This document shows positions 1 through 8,697 of a DNA stretch of 64,000 nt, one piece after another. Each line of letters starts with the position of its first letter. Position 1 is the stretch's first letter. The notes beneath the pieces were generated by a model. The model was given only the letters and a program-made list of their open reading frames with translations. It did not search any database and was not told where the DNA came from. The DNA comes from Parasedimentitalea huanghaiensis (GTDB taxonomy: Bacteria; Pseudomonadota; Alphaproteobacteria; Rhodobacterales; Rhodobacteraceae). The position numbers and the translations under genes were made by a program. The stretch is taken from assembly GCF_009753675.1 (NCBI RefSeq), contig NZ_WQLV01000016.1:50049-114048 (forward strand), in the 5' to 3' direction.

Positions 1-691
1 AGTCCGCCCCAGCGACCATCAGTTCCTGCCCGACGGTATCGCCGGCCCTGGCCGCCTGGACCACCCGCGGCGCGTAGCCACCGTAGTCGACAGGCTTGGC
101 TCGAAAAGAAAAATTCATGATTTGCACGACATCGTGCTGGAATTCACTAAGACAGCTCTCAACCAAGTCACTCGTCGGCAGGATACCATCCAATACATGC
201 AACGCTCGGCGGAGCAATTCTTTACCCAACCAACACCCCGACGATTCGTCGCCCAGAATAGAGCCATAGCCTCCGATTAAGCGCATTTCATCTTGGGTTT
301 GTCGCGCCAGAAACGAACCCGTGCCAATCCCCAACAAGCAGCCAGGCCGATCACCCAATGCGCCAACCACCGCAGACGGGCGGTCATCTTCGACCAGCAC
401 GTGTCGCGACGGCAATTGATCCGCAACAAATTGCGAAACAGCGTCATCTACCACTCCAGCCAGACCAGCATAAATAGGGATTTCGCCAAGCCGGGCAGCT
501 TCGAGACCTGCTAATGTGGAAAGTTCGATCAAGCCTTCATTCAAGACCGCAATCGCGGCCTGCGGCGCACTTGAAACATTAGCCCCCCCACGCCGCGCAT
601 ACGTCACGCCAGAAGGTGACTGCAACGCAAACCGACAAGAGGTGCCGCCACCGTCAATTGCAATAAAGTAAGAATTCACCGAGTCTCTCAT
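1..691 (-). CDS. BadF/BadG-type sugar kinase (N-acetylglucosamine kinase-like), 3' end cut by window edge
   Basis: About 230 N-terminal residues are visible; the gene runs off the left edge. The N-terminus has the ASKHA phosphate-1 loop (FIAIDGGGTSCRFAL, residues 8-22) and further on GIGTGSFLA and GGYGSILGDESSG, the pattern of the BadF/BadG/BcrA/BcrD ATPase family that contains N-acetylglucosamine and glucosamine kinases. The protein would phosphorylate an imported amino sugar in the cytoplasm. The ATG at 691 is the first possible start after an operator-like repeat at 695-712; no strong Shine-Dalgarno is seen. It is divergent from the MurQ-like gene and importer, so it is probably the kinase of the same catabolic locus. 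The family call is firm; the exact sugar is an inference. Confidence 0.85.
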   Translation of the reverse strand, partial: MRDSVNSYFIAIDGGGTSCRFALQSPSGVTYARRGGANVSSAPQAAIAVLNEGLIELSTLAGLEAARLGEIPIYAGLAGVVDDAVSQFVADQLPSRHVLVEDDRPSAVVGALGDRPGCLLGIGTGSFLARQTQDEMRLIGGYGSILGDESSGCWLGKELLRRALHVLDGILPTSDLVESCLSEFQHDVVQIMNFSFRAKPVDYGGYAPRVVQAARAGDTVGQELMVAGAD

Positions 692-694
692 ATC

Positions 695-712
695 AATACC
701 TATACGATACCT
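695..712 (-). promoter_or_regulatory. Operator-like repeat, copy 1
   Basis: Minus strand reads AGGTATCGTATAGGTATT, two AGGTAT half-sites 11 bp apart (one helical turn). It lies 3 bp upstream of the kinase ATG. A second copy with 15 of 18 identical positions lies on the other strand at 797-814. Seen directly; the binding protein is unknown, and a regulator outside the window is likely. Confidence 0.5.
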
Positions 713-796
713 TTACGCAAAATAAAAGACCTTTTGCCACCAGCTATCCTCGAAAGCAGGACCAAATTAGTTACCTAACAATAAATGGTAGACAAA

Positions 797-814
797 AGGT
801 ATTAGATAGGTATT
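797..814 (+). promoter_or_regulatory. Operator-like repeat, copy 2
   Basis: Plus strand reads AGGTATTAGATAGGTATT, matching the copy at 695-712 in 15 of 18 positions but in opposite orientation. It sits about 30 bp upstream of the murQ-like ATG, so each divergent gene has one copy facing it. This is what one regulator controlling both sides would need. Confidence 0.5.
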
Positions 815-844
815 TAATAGCTACAACTTCCTGGGAGGAATCAC

Positions 845-1738
845 ATGACCGCGACCGCGTCACCACAGACGGAAACACTGCATAGCGACGCTATGGGGCT
901 GGACCTACGTGCTGACAGCGAAGTCTTGTCGCAACTCCTGAACAGTCAGCAAATGGCTCTCAAATCGATGAGCAGCGCACTGCCAGAGATCGCAGCTGCT
1001 GCAGAGTTGCTAGTCAAATCCATTCGCAACGGTGGCCGCTTGCATTACGCTGCGGCGGGGTCTTCGGCTCTGATGGGTCTGGCAGATGGCGCAGAACTTC
1101 CGGGAACATTTGGCCTGACTGCTGATCGCATCGCGATTCACATGGCTGGCGGCGTTCCGCTGAACGGCAATATGCCAGGCCATACAGAAGACAACGATAG
1201 TGCCGCGCTTGCGGCCGCAGAAACTGTCAAGCCGCAGGATGTTGTCATCGCGATCTCAGCCAGCGGCTCAACGCCCTACCCAATGGCGTTTGCGCAGGCT
1301 GCACGAGATCACGACGCCGCCATAATTGGCATCGCCAACAACGCAGATGCACCACTGTTTGCGCTGGCAGATGTCGCTATCCACCTAAAAACACCACCCG
1401 AAGTGATCGCCGGGTCGACCCGCTTGGGTGCAGCCACTGCACAAAAGGTCGCGCTGAATATGATGTCCACCCTGACGGGTATCCGTTTGGGCCACGTATT
1501 CGACGGTATGATGGTCAACCTCGTAGCTGACAACGAAAAACTGCGGGGCCGGGCTATTGGCATCGTAACCCAGATCACAGGGACCACCGAAATGACCGCC
1601 CAGGACTGCCTGCAAAAAGCAAATGGAGCGGTCAAACCCGCCGTACTTCTGGCCGCCGGGGCTGCGTCAATCCAGCAGGCAAATACAATTATCGAGCAAG
1701 CCAACGGAGACCTGCGTGTCGCGCTGCGGCAGCTTTGA
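845..1738 (+). CDS. murQ: MurQ-like N-acetylmuramic acid 6-phosphate etherase (SIS domain)
   Basis: 297 aa, the usual MurQ length. MurQ cleaves the lactyl ether of MurNAc-6-phosphate, giving GlcNAc-6-phosphate and lactate. Family landmarks are in order: GRLHYAAAGSSALMG (phosphosugar-binding loop of the SIS domain, about residue 64), AELPGTFG with the acidic residue matching the first catalytic Glu, GHTEDND with the second acidic region, AISASGSTPY, and EVIAGSTRLGAATAQK. The N-terminus keeps a TE...LD pattern but is less conserved than classical MurQ, so a related ether-linked or N-acetylated substrate is possible. The start is preceded by GGGAGG 7 nt upstream. It is the first gene before a sugar ABC importer, which suggests the substrate is imported and then phosphorylated by the divergent kinase. 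Confidence 0.8.
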   Translation: MTATASPQTETLHSDAMGLDLRADSEVLSQLLNSQQMALKSMSSALPEIAAAAELLVKSIRNGGRLHYAAAGSSALMGLADGAELPGTFGLTADRIAIHMAGGVPLNGNMPGHTEDNDSAALAAAETVKPQDVVIAISASGSTPYPMAFAQAARDHDAAIIGIANNADAPLFALADVAIHLKTPPEVIAGSTRLGAATAQKVALNMMSTLTGIRLGHVFDGMMVNLVADNEKLRGRAIGIVTQITGTTEMTAQDCLQKANGAVKPAVLLAAGAASIQQANTIIEQANGDLRVALRQL

Positions 1739-1782
1739 CCACGGCCATTTGGCCAACAATTGATTATCTAAGGGAGAAAGAT

Positions 1783-3033
1783 ATGAACCGGAAACTTCTT
1801 AGCCTGGCACTTCTGGGCTCGACCATCTTGGGCGGCGCTGCCGCCGCTGATGTCACTCTGACCATCGAAAGCTGGCGCAATGATGATCTTGTCCTATGGC
1901 AGGATACTATCATCCCAGCATTTGAAGCTGCTAACCCCGGCATCAAAGTAAAGTTCACACCTTCGGCCCCAGCCGAGTACAATGCGGTGCTGAACTCCAA
2001 ACTGGACGCAGGCAGTGCCGGCGACTTGATCACATGCCGCCCATTCGACGCTTCATTGGCCCTGTATGACGGAGGCCACCTGGCCGACATCTCCAACCTC
2101 GAAGGTATGGCCAACTTCTCTGATGTAGCCAAATCTGCATGGCAGACAGACGATGCCTCGGCCTCGTTCTGCATGCCTATGGCATCGGTTATTCACGGTT
2201 TCATCTATAACAAAGAAGCCTTTGCCGAGCTGGACATCAAAGTCCCAGAAACCGAAGCTGAGTTCTTTGCTGCGCTTGAGACCATCAAAGCAGATGGCAA
2301 CTATATCCCGATGGCGATGGGCACCAACGACCAGTGGGAAGCCGCAACCATGGGCTATAACAACATTGGTCCAAACTACTGGAAGGGCGAAGAGGGCCGT
2401 TTGGCACTGATCGCTGGCGACCAGAAGTTGACGGATGCGCAGTGGGTTGCACCATATGAAGCTCTGGCCAAATGGGGTGAATATCTGGGTGACGGATATG
2501 AAGCTCAAACCTATCCAGACAGCCAGAACATCTTTACTCTGGGCCGTGCTGCAATTTACCCCGCAGGCAGCTGGGAAATCACAGGCTTCAACGCTCAGGC
2601 TGATTTTGAAATGGGTGCCTTCAAGGCTCCGGTCCAAAACGCTGGCGACACCTGCTACATTTCGGATCACACCGACATCGCGCTTGGCATGAATGCTGCA
2701 TCGCCCAATGCCGAGGCGGCCCAGACCTTCCTTAACTGGATGGGTACGTCTGAGTTTGCTGGTATCTACGCCAACGCTCTGCCTGGCTTCTTCTCACTGT
2801 CCAACCACGAAGTGGCAATGGAAGATCCGCTGGCGCAGGAATTTGTCAGCTGGCGTGGAGAGTGTGAATCCACAATCCGGTCAACTTACCAGATCCTGTC
2901 GCGTGGCACGCCAAATCTGGAAAATGAAACCTGGGGTGCCTCGGTCGCAGCCATCAAAGGCAGCAAATCTGGCGCTGATCTGGGCATGGAACTGCAAAGT
3001 GGTCTGGCCAGCTGGTACGCACCACACAAGTAA
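1783..3033 (+). CDS. Sugar ABC transporter substrate-binding protein (family 1)
   Basis: 416 aa periplasmic binding protein of the COG1653 (UgpB/MalE-like) type. The N-terminus MNRKLLSLALLGSTILGG followed by AAAAD is a Sec signal peptide with cleavage near residue 22. The mature part opens with VTLTIESWRNDDL, typical of family 1. The reading frame stays open upstream to 1735, but the ATG at 1783 has AGGGAGAAAG 4 nt upstream and starts exactly at the signal peptide. It lies 44 bp after murQ and 69 bp before the first permease; the latter gap contains a hairpin (3058-3078). The ligand is not shown by sequence; context suggests an amino sugar, muropeptide sugar or glycoside. Confidence 0.9.
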   Translation: MNRKLLSLALLGSTILGGAAAADVTLTIESWRNDDLVLWQDTIIPAFEAANPGIKVKFTPSAPAEYNAVLNSKLDAGSAGDLITCRPFDASLALYDGGHLADISNLEGMANFSDVAKSAWQTDDASASFCMPMASVIHGFIYNKEAFAELDIKVPETEAEFFAALETIKADGNYIPMAMGTNDQWEAATMGYNNIGPNYWKGEEGRLALIAGDQKLTDAQWVAPYEALAKWGEYLGDGYEAQTYPDSQNIFTLGRAAIYPAGSWEITGFNAQADFEMGAFKAPVQNAGDTCYISDHTDIALGMNAASPNAEAAQTFLNWMGTSEFAGIYANALPGFFSLSNHEVAMEDPLAQEFVSWRGECESTIRSTYQILSRGTPNLENETWGASVAAIKGSKSGADLGMELQSGLASWYAPHK

Positions 3034-3057
3034 TACCACCACTCACTTGATAACGTT

Positions 3058-3078
3058 CTGGGCCACCTGTTGGCCCGG
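3058..3078 (+). repeat. Intergenic hairpin between binding protein and permease
   Basis: CTGGGCCA (3058-3065) pairs with TGGCCCGG (3071-3078), 8 bp with one G-U and a 5-nt loop. There is no T-run after it, so it is more likely an mRNA-stabilising or attenuating stem than a full terminator. It is one of six such stems in this window. Confidence 0.55.
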
Positions 3079-3102
3079 AGCACCCATGCGGAAAGGGATG
3101 AC

Positions 3103-4017
3103 ATGAAGAATTCAGGCATCAAATGGCACGTCATCGTGTTTCTGGCACCCGCGGTACTTGTCTATACCGCCATAATGATCTTTCCGCTGTTCAATACCCT
3201 GAGATTGGCGCTGTACACAGAGGTGGACCAAGTCCGCCAATTTGTTGGTCTTGAAAATTTCCGCACCCTGTTTGGTGACCCCTATTGGTCCGGCCAGTTC
3301 TGGAATGCCCTGGGTAACAACTTCTGGTTCTTCTTTATTCATATGATCGTGCAGAACCCAATTGGTATCGCCTTGGCAGCCATCCTGAGCCACCCACGGC
3401 TGCGATTTGCAGCTTTGTACCGCACTGCAATTTTTGTTCCAACGATCCTATCCTTCGTTATCGTTGGATTTGCCTGGAAGCTGATCCTGTCTCCGATCTG
3501 GGGCATCACGCCAGATATGCTCAAAGCACTGGGCCTGAAATGGCTATATGCGCCCTATCTGGGCAAGGAAGAGTATGCGTTGACCACACTCGCGCTAATC
3601 TCAGTCTGGCAGTTTGTCGGCATCCCAATGATGTTGATCTATGCCGCGCTTTTGTCGATCCCCGAAGAGGTGCTGGAGGCTGGAGAGGTTGACGGCATCA
3701 CCGGTTTTGCATCTTTCTGGAAAATAAAATTGCCGCTGATCCTGCCTTCGATCGGCATCATCTCGATCCTGACCTTTGTGGGTAATTTCAACGCATTTGA
3801 CCTGATCTACACCACCCAAGGCGCGCTTGCCGGGCCTGACTTCTCAACCGATATCTTAGGCACATTCATGTATCGCACCTTCTTTGGCTTCCAACTGCAA
3901 TTGGGCGACCCGCATATGGGATCGGCTATCGCCAGCGGTATGTTTGGTATCATCCTGATTGGTGTGTGCATCTATCTATTTGGCATCCAGACTCGTCTGC
4001 GTCGGTATCAATTCTAA
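3103..4017 (+). CDS. Sugar ABC transporter permease (UgpA/MalF type)
   Basis: 304 aa inner-membrane permease with about six hydrophobic segments, beginning VIVFLAPAVLVYTAIMIFPLF. The binding-protein-dependent transport (EAA) loop is EEVLEAGEVDGITGFASFWKIKLP, around residues 190-215, which docks on the ATPase. The ATG at 3103 has AAAGGG 6 nt upstream; a TTG further upstream at 3070 keeps frame but lies inside the hairpin and has no ribosome site. It forms the transmembrane pair with the next gene. Confidence 0.9.
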   Translation: MKNSGIKWHVIVFLAPAVLVYTAIMIFPLFNTLRLALYTEVDQVRQFVGLENFRTLFGDPYWSGQFWNALGNNFWFFFIHMIVQNPIGIALAAILSHPRLRFAALYRTAIFVPTILSFVIVGFAWKLILSPIWGITPDMLKALGLKWLYAPYLGKEEYALTTLALISVWQFVGIPMMLIYAALLSIPEEVLEAGEVDGITGFASFWKIKLPLILPSIGIISILTFVGNFNAFDLIYTTQGALAGPDFSTDILGTFMYRTFFGFQLQLGDPHMGSAIASGMFGIILIGVCIYLFGIQTRLRRYQF

Positions 4018-4028
4018 AGGAGGCTGAG

Positions 4029-4868
4029 ATGTCTAAGGCACGCAATAACCCGCTAAACAGCTTCGCCGCTCACGCCGCGCTGATCGCCTATACTCTGATC
4101 GCGCTGTTCCCAGTGTTTGTGATCCTGATCAACAGCTTCAAAACCCGAAAAGCAATCTTTCGGGATCCATTGGCGCTACCTGAAGCCGATACGTTCACAT
4201 TGATCGGCTATCAAACTGTGCTGAAGCAAGGTGACTTCTTTCTCTACTTTCAGAACTCGATGATCGTCACGGTTGTGTCACTGACATTGGTGCTGTTGTT
4301 TGGTGCCATGGCGGCCTTTGCGCTGGCCGAATACAAATTCAAAGGCAATATGCTGATGGGTCTGTATCTGGCGCTTGGCATCATGATTCCAATCCGTATT
4401 GGTACCGTCGCTATTCTGGAAATGATGGTCAGCAGCGGCTTGGTAAACACCTTATGGGCCCTGATTTTAGTCTATACCGCACAAGGCCTGCCACTGGCGG
4501 TGTTCATTCTGTCCGAATTCATGCGCCAGGTTTCTGATGACCTCAAAAACGCAGGCCGAATTGATGGGCTGTCAGAATACACCATCTTCTTCCGGCTGGT
4601 TCTGCCACTGGTTCGCCCTGCAATGGCGACTGTGGCCGTTTTCAACATGATCCCAATCTGGAACGATCTGTGGTTCCCACTGATCCTGGCCCCCGCCGAA
4701 GAAACCAAAACGCTGACTTTGGGTAGCCAGGTGTTTATTGGCCAGTTTGTTACTGACTGGAATGCCGTCCTGTCGGCCCTGTCGATGGCCATTCTGCCGG
4801 TGATGATCCTCTACGTAATCTTCTCACGCCAGTTGATCCGCGGCATCACCTCAGGAGCTGTTAAATGA
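4029..4868 (+). CDS. Sugar ABC transporter permease (UgpE/MalG type)
   Basis: 279 aa second permease, COG0395-like, with TM1 at AALIAYTLIALFPVFVILINSF and the EAA loop DLKNAGRIDGLSEYTIFFRLVLPLVRP near residues 170-200. The start at 4029 has a near-perfect AAAGGAGG 6 nt upstream. It follows the first permease by 11 bp, and its stop overlaps the next gene's ATG (ATGA), so the two are translationally coupled. It works with the 3103-4017 product and the ATPase at 5896. Confidence 0.9.
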   Translation: MSKARNNPLNSFAAHAALIAYTLIALFPVFVILINSFKTRKAIFRDPLALPEADTFTLIGYQTVLKQGDFFLYFQNSMIVTVVSLTLVLLFGAMAAFALAEYKFKGNMLMGLYLALGIMIPIRIGTVAILEMMVSSGLVNTLWALILVYTAQGLPLAVFILSEFMRQVSDDLKNAGRIDGLSEYTIFFRLVLPLVRPAMATVAVFNMIPIWNDLWFPLILAPAEETKTLTLGSQVFIGQFVTDWNAVLSALSMAILPVMILYVIFSRQLIRGITSGAVK

Positions 4869-5893
4869 TCCGCGTCCTAATAGCTGGCCTTGGCAACATG
4901 GGCCTGTCCCATGCACTTGCCCACCACAACAATCCAGGCGCCGAGGTTGTCGGATTGGTCAACCGGTCTGGGGTCGTCGAAAACCCCGATCTACAAGGTT
5001 ATCCGGTGTTCACCGACTTCGATATCGCGCTCGCCGAAGTGAAACCTGATCTGGTTGTGGTTGCCACCTATTCCGATAGCCATGCAGGGTATGCAATTGC
5101 AGCGATGGAAGCTGGCGCACATGTGTTTGTCGAAAAGCCGCTGGCCACAACTGTAGAAGACGCACGCCGCGTCACCGCCAAAGCTGTCGAACTGAATCGC
5201 AAGCTGGTCGTAGGCTATATCCTGCGCCACCACCCTTCGTGGGTTCGGTTGATCGAAGAAGCACGCAACTTGGGCGGCCCCTACGTGTTCCGCATGAACC
5301 TGAACCAGCAATCCAGCGGCGATACATGGGAAACCCACAAAGCCCTGATGCAGACCACTCCGCCCATCGTCGATTGCGGCGTGCACTATGTGGATGTCAT
5401 GTGCCAGATCACCGACGCCAAACCAGTTCGGGTTAACGGTATGGGTCTGCGCCTGTCGGATGAGATTGCCAAGGACATGTATAACTACGGCCAGTTCCAG
5501 GTGGTGTTCGAGGACAACTCGGTTGCCTGGTATGAAGCTGGTTGGGGACCGATGATGTCGGAAACCGCGTTTTTTGTAAAAGACGTAATCTCACCCAACG
5601 GTTCTGTGTCGATTACTGAAAAAGACAAAGCTGGGTCCGATGATGTCGACGGCCACACCGCCGTTGGCGCGCTTTTGGTGCATCGCCCCGATGGGGATCA
5701 GCTGATCGACTTGCCGGGTGAGCCCGGCCATCAGCAACTTTGCGACGCAGAGCAGGCCTATATGCTACGCGCCATTACCGAGAACATCGATCTATCCCGC
5801 CATATGCAGGACGCCGTCCTGTCCCTGCACATCTGTCTGGCTGCGGACGAAAGCATCCGCTCCGGCCACCCAATTGACTTGATTGGAGCCTGA
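4865..5893 (+). CDS. Gfo/Idh/MocA family NAD(P)-dependent oxidoreductase
   Basis: 342 aa. The N-terminal Rossmann fold has GLGNMG at residues 8-13. The cofactor-binding EKP motif (FVEKPLATT) is at about 90-92, followed by the family's C-terminal alpha/beta domain with [11 protein letters not shown]. These enzymes oxidise or reduce sugar hydroxyls, and in some members help glycoside or anhydro-sugar conversion. It overlaps the upstream permease by 4 nt and is 2 bp before the ATPase gene, so it is a catabolic enzyme co-made with the importer. The exact substrate cannot be told. Confidence 0.85.
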   Translation: MIRVLIAGLGNMGLSHALAHHNNPGAEVVGLVNRSGVVENPDLQGYPVFTDFDIALAEVKPDLVVVATYSDSHAGYAIAAMEAGAHVFVEKPLATTVEDARRVTAKAVELNRKLVVGYILRHHPSWVRLIEEARNLGGPYVFRMNLNQQSSGDTWETHKALMQTTPPIVDCGVHYVDVMCQITDAKPVRVNGMGLRLSDEIAKDMYNYGQFQVVFEDNSVAWYEAGWGPMMSETAFFVKDVISPNGSVSITEKDKAGSDDVDGHTAVGALLVHRPDGDQLIDLPGEPGHQQLCDAEQAYMLRAITENIDLSRHMQDAVLSLHICLAADESIRSGHPIDLIGA

Positions 5894-5895
5894 TC

Positions 5896-6891
5896 ATGAC
5901 CGCTCTTTCGCTTACCAATGTTTGTAAATCCTTTGGCCAGGTCGAAGTCCTCAAAGACATCAATCTGACTGTTGAAGAGGGCGAGTTCGTCGTTTTTGTT
6001 GGCCCTTCGGGTTGTGGCAAATCCACTTTGCTCAGAGTTATCTCAGGCCTGGAAGAAGCCACGTCTGGTGATATCGAAATCAGTGACAACTCAGTGAATG
6101 ATGTGCCGCCAGCCAAACGTGGCATCGCCATGGTGTTCCAATCTTATGCTCTTTATCCGCACCTGACAGTACGCGACAACATGTCGTTGGCCCTGAAACA
6201 GGAGCGCAAGCCCAAGGACGAGATCGCGACACGGGTTGCTGAAGCAAGCCGGATGTTGTCGCTGGGCGACTATCTTGACCGGCGCCCCTCAGAGCTATCG
6301 GGCGGGCAACGTCAGCGTGTCGCCATTGGCCGTGCCGTAGTCCGCGAGCCAGACCTGTTCCTATTCGATGAACCACTGTCCAATCTGGATGCAGCCTTGC
6401 GGATGAACACCCGGTTGGAAATTGCCCGGCTGCACCGCCAGCTCGGCGCCAGCATGATATATGTTACCCACGACCAGATCGAAGCAATGACACTGGCTGA
6501 CAAAATCGTGGTGTTGCGAGATGGACGCGTTGAACAGGTCGGCAGCCCGATGGAAATCTACAACCATCCTGCAAACCGCTTTGTTGCTGAGTTCATTGGC
6601 TCACCATCAATGAACTTTGTTCCAGCGGAACGACTCGGCGGGCAAAATGGACAATTCGTCGGTATTCGTCCCGAATATGCTCAGGTCACCCCAAATGGTC
6701 GCCTGAAGGGCAAGGTCATTCACGTCGAAAAACTGGGCGGTGACACCAACATCCTAATCGACCTCGGCGACGATCTGACCTTTACCTCTAGGGTGTTTGG
6801 ACAGTACGATACTCACGTTGATCAAGAAATCACTCTGGATTTCGACGATACAAAGTGCCTGTCCTTTGACGCCGAAGGACAACGTATCTGA
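5896..6891 (+). CDS. Sugar ABC transporter ATPase (UgpC/MsmK family)
   Basis: 331 aa. Walker [10 protein letters not shown] lies at 36-44, the Q-loop at [13 protein letters not shown], the signature LSGGQRQR near 134, Walker [13 protein letters not shown] near 155, and the H-loop at YVTHD. The C-terminal ~90 residues form the OB-like regulatory domain (GIRPEYAQV), which is typical of CUT1 sugar importers. It completes the importer of this operon. It is the last gene before a 152-bp gap and the Pgi gene. Confidence 0.92.
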   Translation: MTALSLTNVCKSFGQVEVLKDINLTVEEGEFVVFVGPSGCGKSTLLRVISGLEEATSGDIEISDNSVNDVPPAKRGIAMVFQSYALYPHLTVRDNMSLALKQERKPKDEIATRVAEASRMLSLGDYLDRRPSELSGGQRQRVAIGRAVVREPDLFLFDEPLSNLDAALRMNTRLEIARLHRQLGASMIYVTHDQIEAMTLADKIVVLRDGRVEQVGSPMEIYNHPANRFVAEFIGSPSMNFVPAERLGGQNGQFVGIRPEYAQVTPNGRLKGKVIHVEKLGGDTNILIDLGDDLTFTSRVFGQYDTHVDQEITLDFDDTKCLSFDAEGQRI

Positions 6892-6977
6892 TCGTATGGC
6901 GCCTGAATGGGTCATGCCAATACGTGCTGAGACAATATAGCTCTCGCCATAAGTGATTTTTGGCGCTACACACCGAG

Positions 6978-6993
6978 ATGTTACCGCTAACTT
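6978..6993. promoter_or_regulatory. LacI-family-like operator upstream of the Entner-Doudoroff genes
   Basis: ATGTTACCGCTAACTT is an imperfect palindrome centred 58 bp before the pgi ATG, in a 152-bp gap. It closely resembles the ATGTTACC... operators known for LacI-family gluconate regulators in enterobacteria. The motif is seen; the regulator is inferred and no LacI gene is in the window. Confidence 0.4.
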
Positions 6994-7043
6994 CGCAAGA
7001 GCGTACGACCCGGTAGCCGCTGTGGCAGCAAGGACATTATGTA

Positions 7044-8669
7044 ATGAGTACCATTTGGCAGTTACTAGAGGAACATCGCGCCAAGACCGCCGAGGTTCCA
7101 ATCTTATCGCTATTTCAGGACGAAGGCCGCTTTGACGATTTTTCAGCCGAGCAGGACGAGCTTCTGCTCGACTTCTCCAAAACCAGCTTGGACAGCACTG
7201 CGCTGGATCTGCTGGTACAGCTCACAGAAAGCGTGCAGCTGGAAGAAAAAATTGATGCGTTGTTTCGTGGTGATCCAATCAACACCACCGAAGGCCGCGC
7301 CGTACTCCATACTGCACTGCGAGCGCAGGCGGACACGCCGATCCTATTAGACGGCAAAGACGTTTTGCTCGGTGTCCGCGATACTTTGGCGCGAATGGAA
7401 CAATTTGCACAAGACATCCATAGCGGAAGAATTACAGCCGCTGATGGCGGCAGCTTCACAGATGTAATCAACATCGGTATTGGAGGTTCGGATCTTGGCC
7501 CAGCAATGGCAACTTTGGCGCTAGCCCCTTACCACACGGGACCACGCTGCCATTTTGTGTCCAATGTGGATGGCGCTCATGTTCATGATACGCTTCAAAA
7601 CCTGGACCCGCGGCGCACTCTGGTGATCATCGCATCCAAGACGTTTACCACCATTGAGACCATGACCAATGGCAACACCGCCCTGGTCTGGCTACGCGAG
7701 GCACTAGGGGATAAGGCTACAGAACACCTGACTGCTGTCTCAACTGCTCTGGACAAGACCACCGCGTTTGGGATCGCACCGGATCGGGTTTTTGGTTTCG
7801 AAAACTGGGTCGGCGGCCGCTACTCTCTCTGGGGACCAATCGGGCTGCCAATCCTACTGGCCATTGGCTCAGACAGCTTTCGCCAATTCCTGCAAGGGGC
7901 GGCAGCAATGGATGACCATTTTCGCACAGCTCCGATGCGGGTAAACTTACCGGTATTGATGGGCCTGGTCGGCATCTGGCACAACAATATCTGTGGCTAC
8001 GGCAGCCGCGCCGTACTGCCCTATGATCAACATCTGCAACGCCTACCCGCCTACCTTCAACAGTTGGATATGGAGAGCAACGGCAAGCAGGTGGCTCAGG
8101 ATGGCACCCCCCTTCCCCGCGCTTCTGGCCCAGTGGTCTGGGGAGAACCCGGCACCAATGGACAACATGCATTTTATCAATTGCTGCATCAGGGCACTGC
8201 TGTGGTGCCGGCTGAGTTCTTAATCGCCGCCGAGGGCCATTCACCGGAACTGGCGCATCACCATCAATTGCTCAAGGCGAATTGCCTTGCCCAGTCCGAA
8301 GCTTTGATGTGTGGTCGTTCCAATGCTGAAGCCACTGTCGTTGCCTCTGAACGAGGATTCGAGGGCGATGAACGAGAACGCATGGCCGCCCATCTCAGTT
8401 TTCCCGGCAACCGCCCGTCAACAACCATTGCCTATCCCAAACTCACACCTTTTGTGCTGGGTCAGATTATCGCGCTCTATGAACATCGCGTGTTCACAGA
8501 AGGCGCAATCTGGGGCCTCAATTCGTTCGATCAATGGGGGGTAGAGCTTGGCAAGGAACTTGCTGTTGCGCTGCTGCCAATGGTCGATGGTGCACCATCA
8601 GATGGGAAAGACGGCTCAACCAGCGGCTTGCTTGATAAGCTTTCCCAAAACACCGCCAAACAGACCTGA
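7044..8669 (+). CDS. pgi: Glucose-6-phosphate isomerase
   Basis: 541 aa, the size of bacterial Pgi. It interconverts glucose-6-phosphate and fructose-6-phosphate. Both family signatures are intact: VGGRYSLWGPIG around residue 254 and GLNSFDQWGVELGK near 490, plus VINIGIGGSDLGP and ASKTFTTIETM for the phosphate site. The ATG at 7044 begins MSTIWQLLEEHRAK. Placed first in a run pgi-zwf-edd-eda, it lets fructose-6-phosphate made by Fbp (encoded at 14-15 kb) re-enter the Entner-Doudoroff pathway. Confidence 0.96.
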   Translation: MSTIWQLLEEHRAKTAEVPILSLFQDEGRFDDFSAEQDELLLDFSKTSLDSTALDLLVQLTESVQLEEKIDALFRGDPINTTEGRAVLHTALRAQADTPILLDGKDVLLGVRDTLARMEQFAQDIHSGRITAADGGSFTDVINIGIGGSDLGPAMATLALAPYHTGPRCHFVSNVDGAHVHDTLQNLDPRRTLVIIASKTFTTIETMTNGNTALVWLREALGDKATEHLTAVSTALDKTTAFGIAPDRVFGFENWVGGRYSLWGPIGLPILLAIGSDSFRQFLQGAAAMDDHFRTAPMRVNLPVLMGLVGIWHNNICGYGSRAVLPYDQHLQRLPAYLQQLDMESNGKQVAQDGTPLPRASGPVVWGEPGTNGQHAFYQLLHQGTAVVPAEFLIAAEGHSPELAHHHQLLKANCLAQSEALMCGRSNAEATVVASERGFEGDERERMAAHLSFPGNRPSTTIAYPKLTPFVLGQIIALYEHRVFTEGAIWGLNSFDQWGVELGKELAVALLPMVDGAPSDGKDGSTSGLLDKLSQNTAKQT

Positions 8670-8697
8670 ACCCCAGCTTAATACGTCAGAGAGAACT

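Noticed and set aside
2053..2670. 205-codon minus-strand frame within the sugar-binding-protein gene
   Set aside because: Shadow of the well-supported binding protein.
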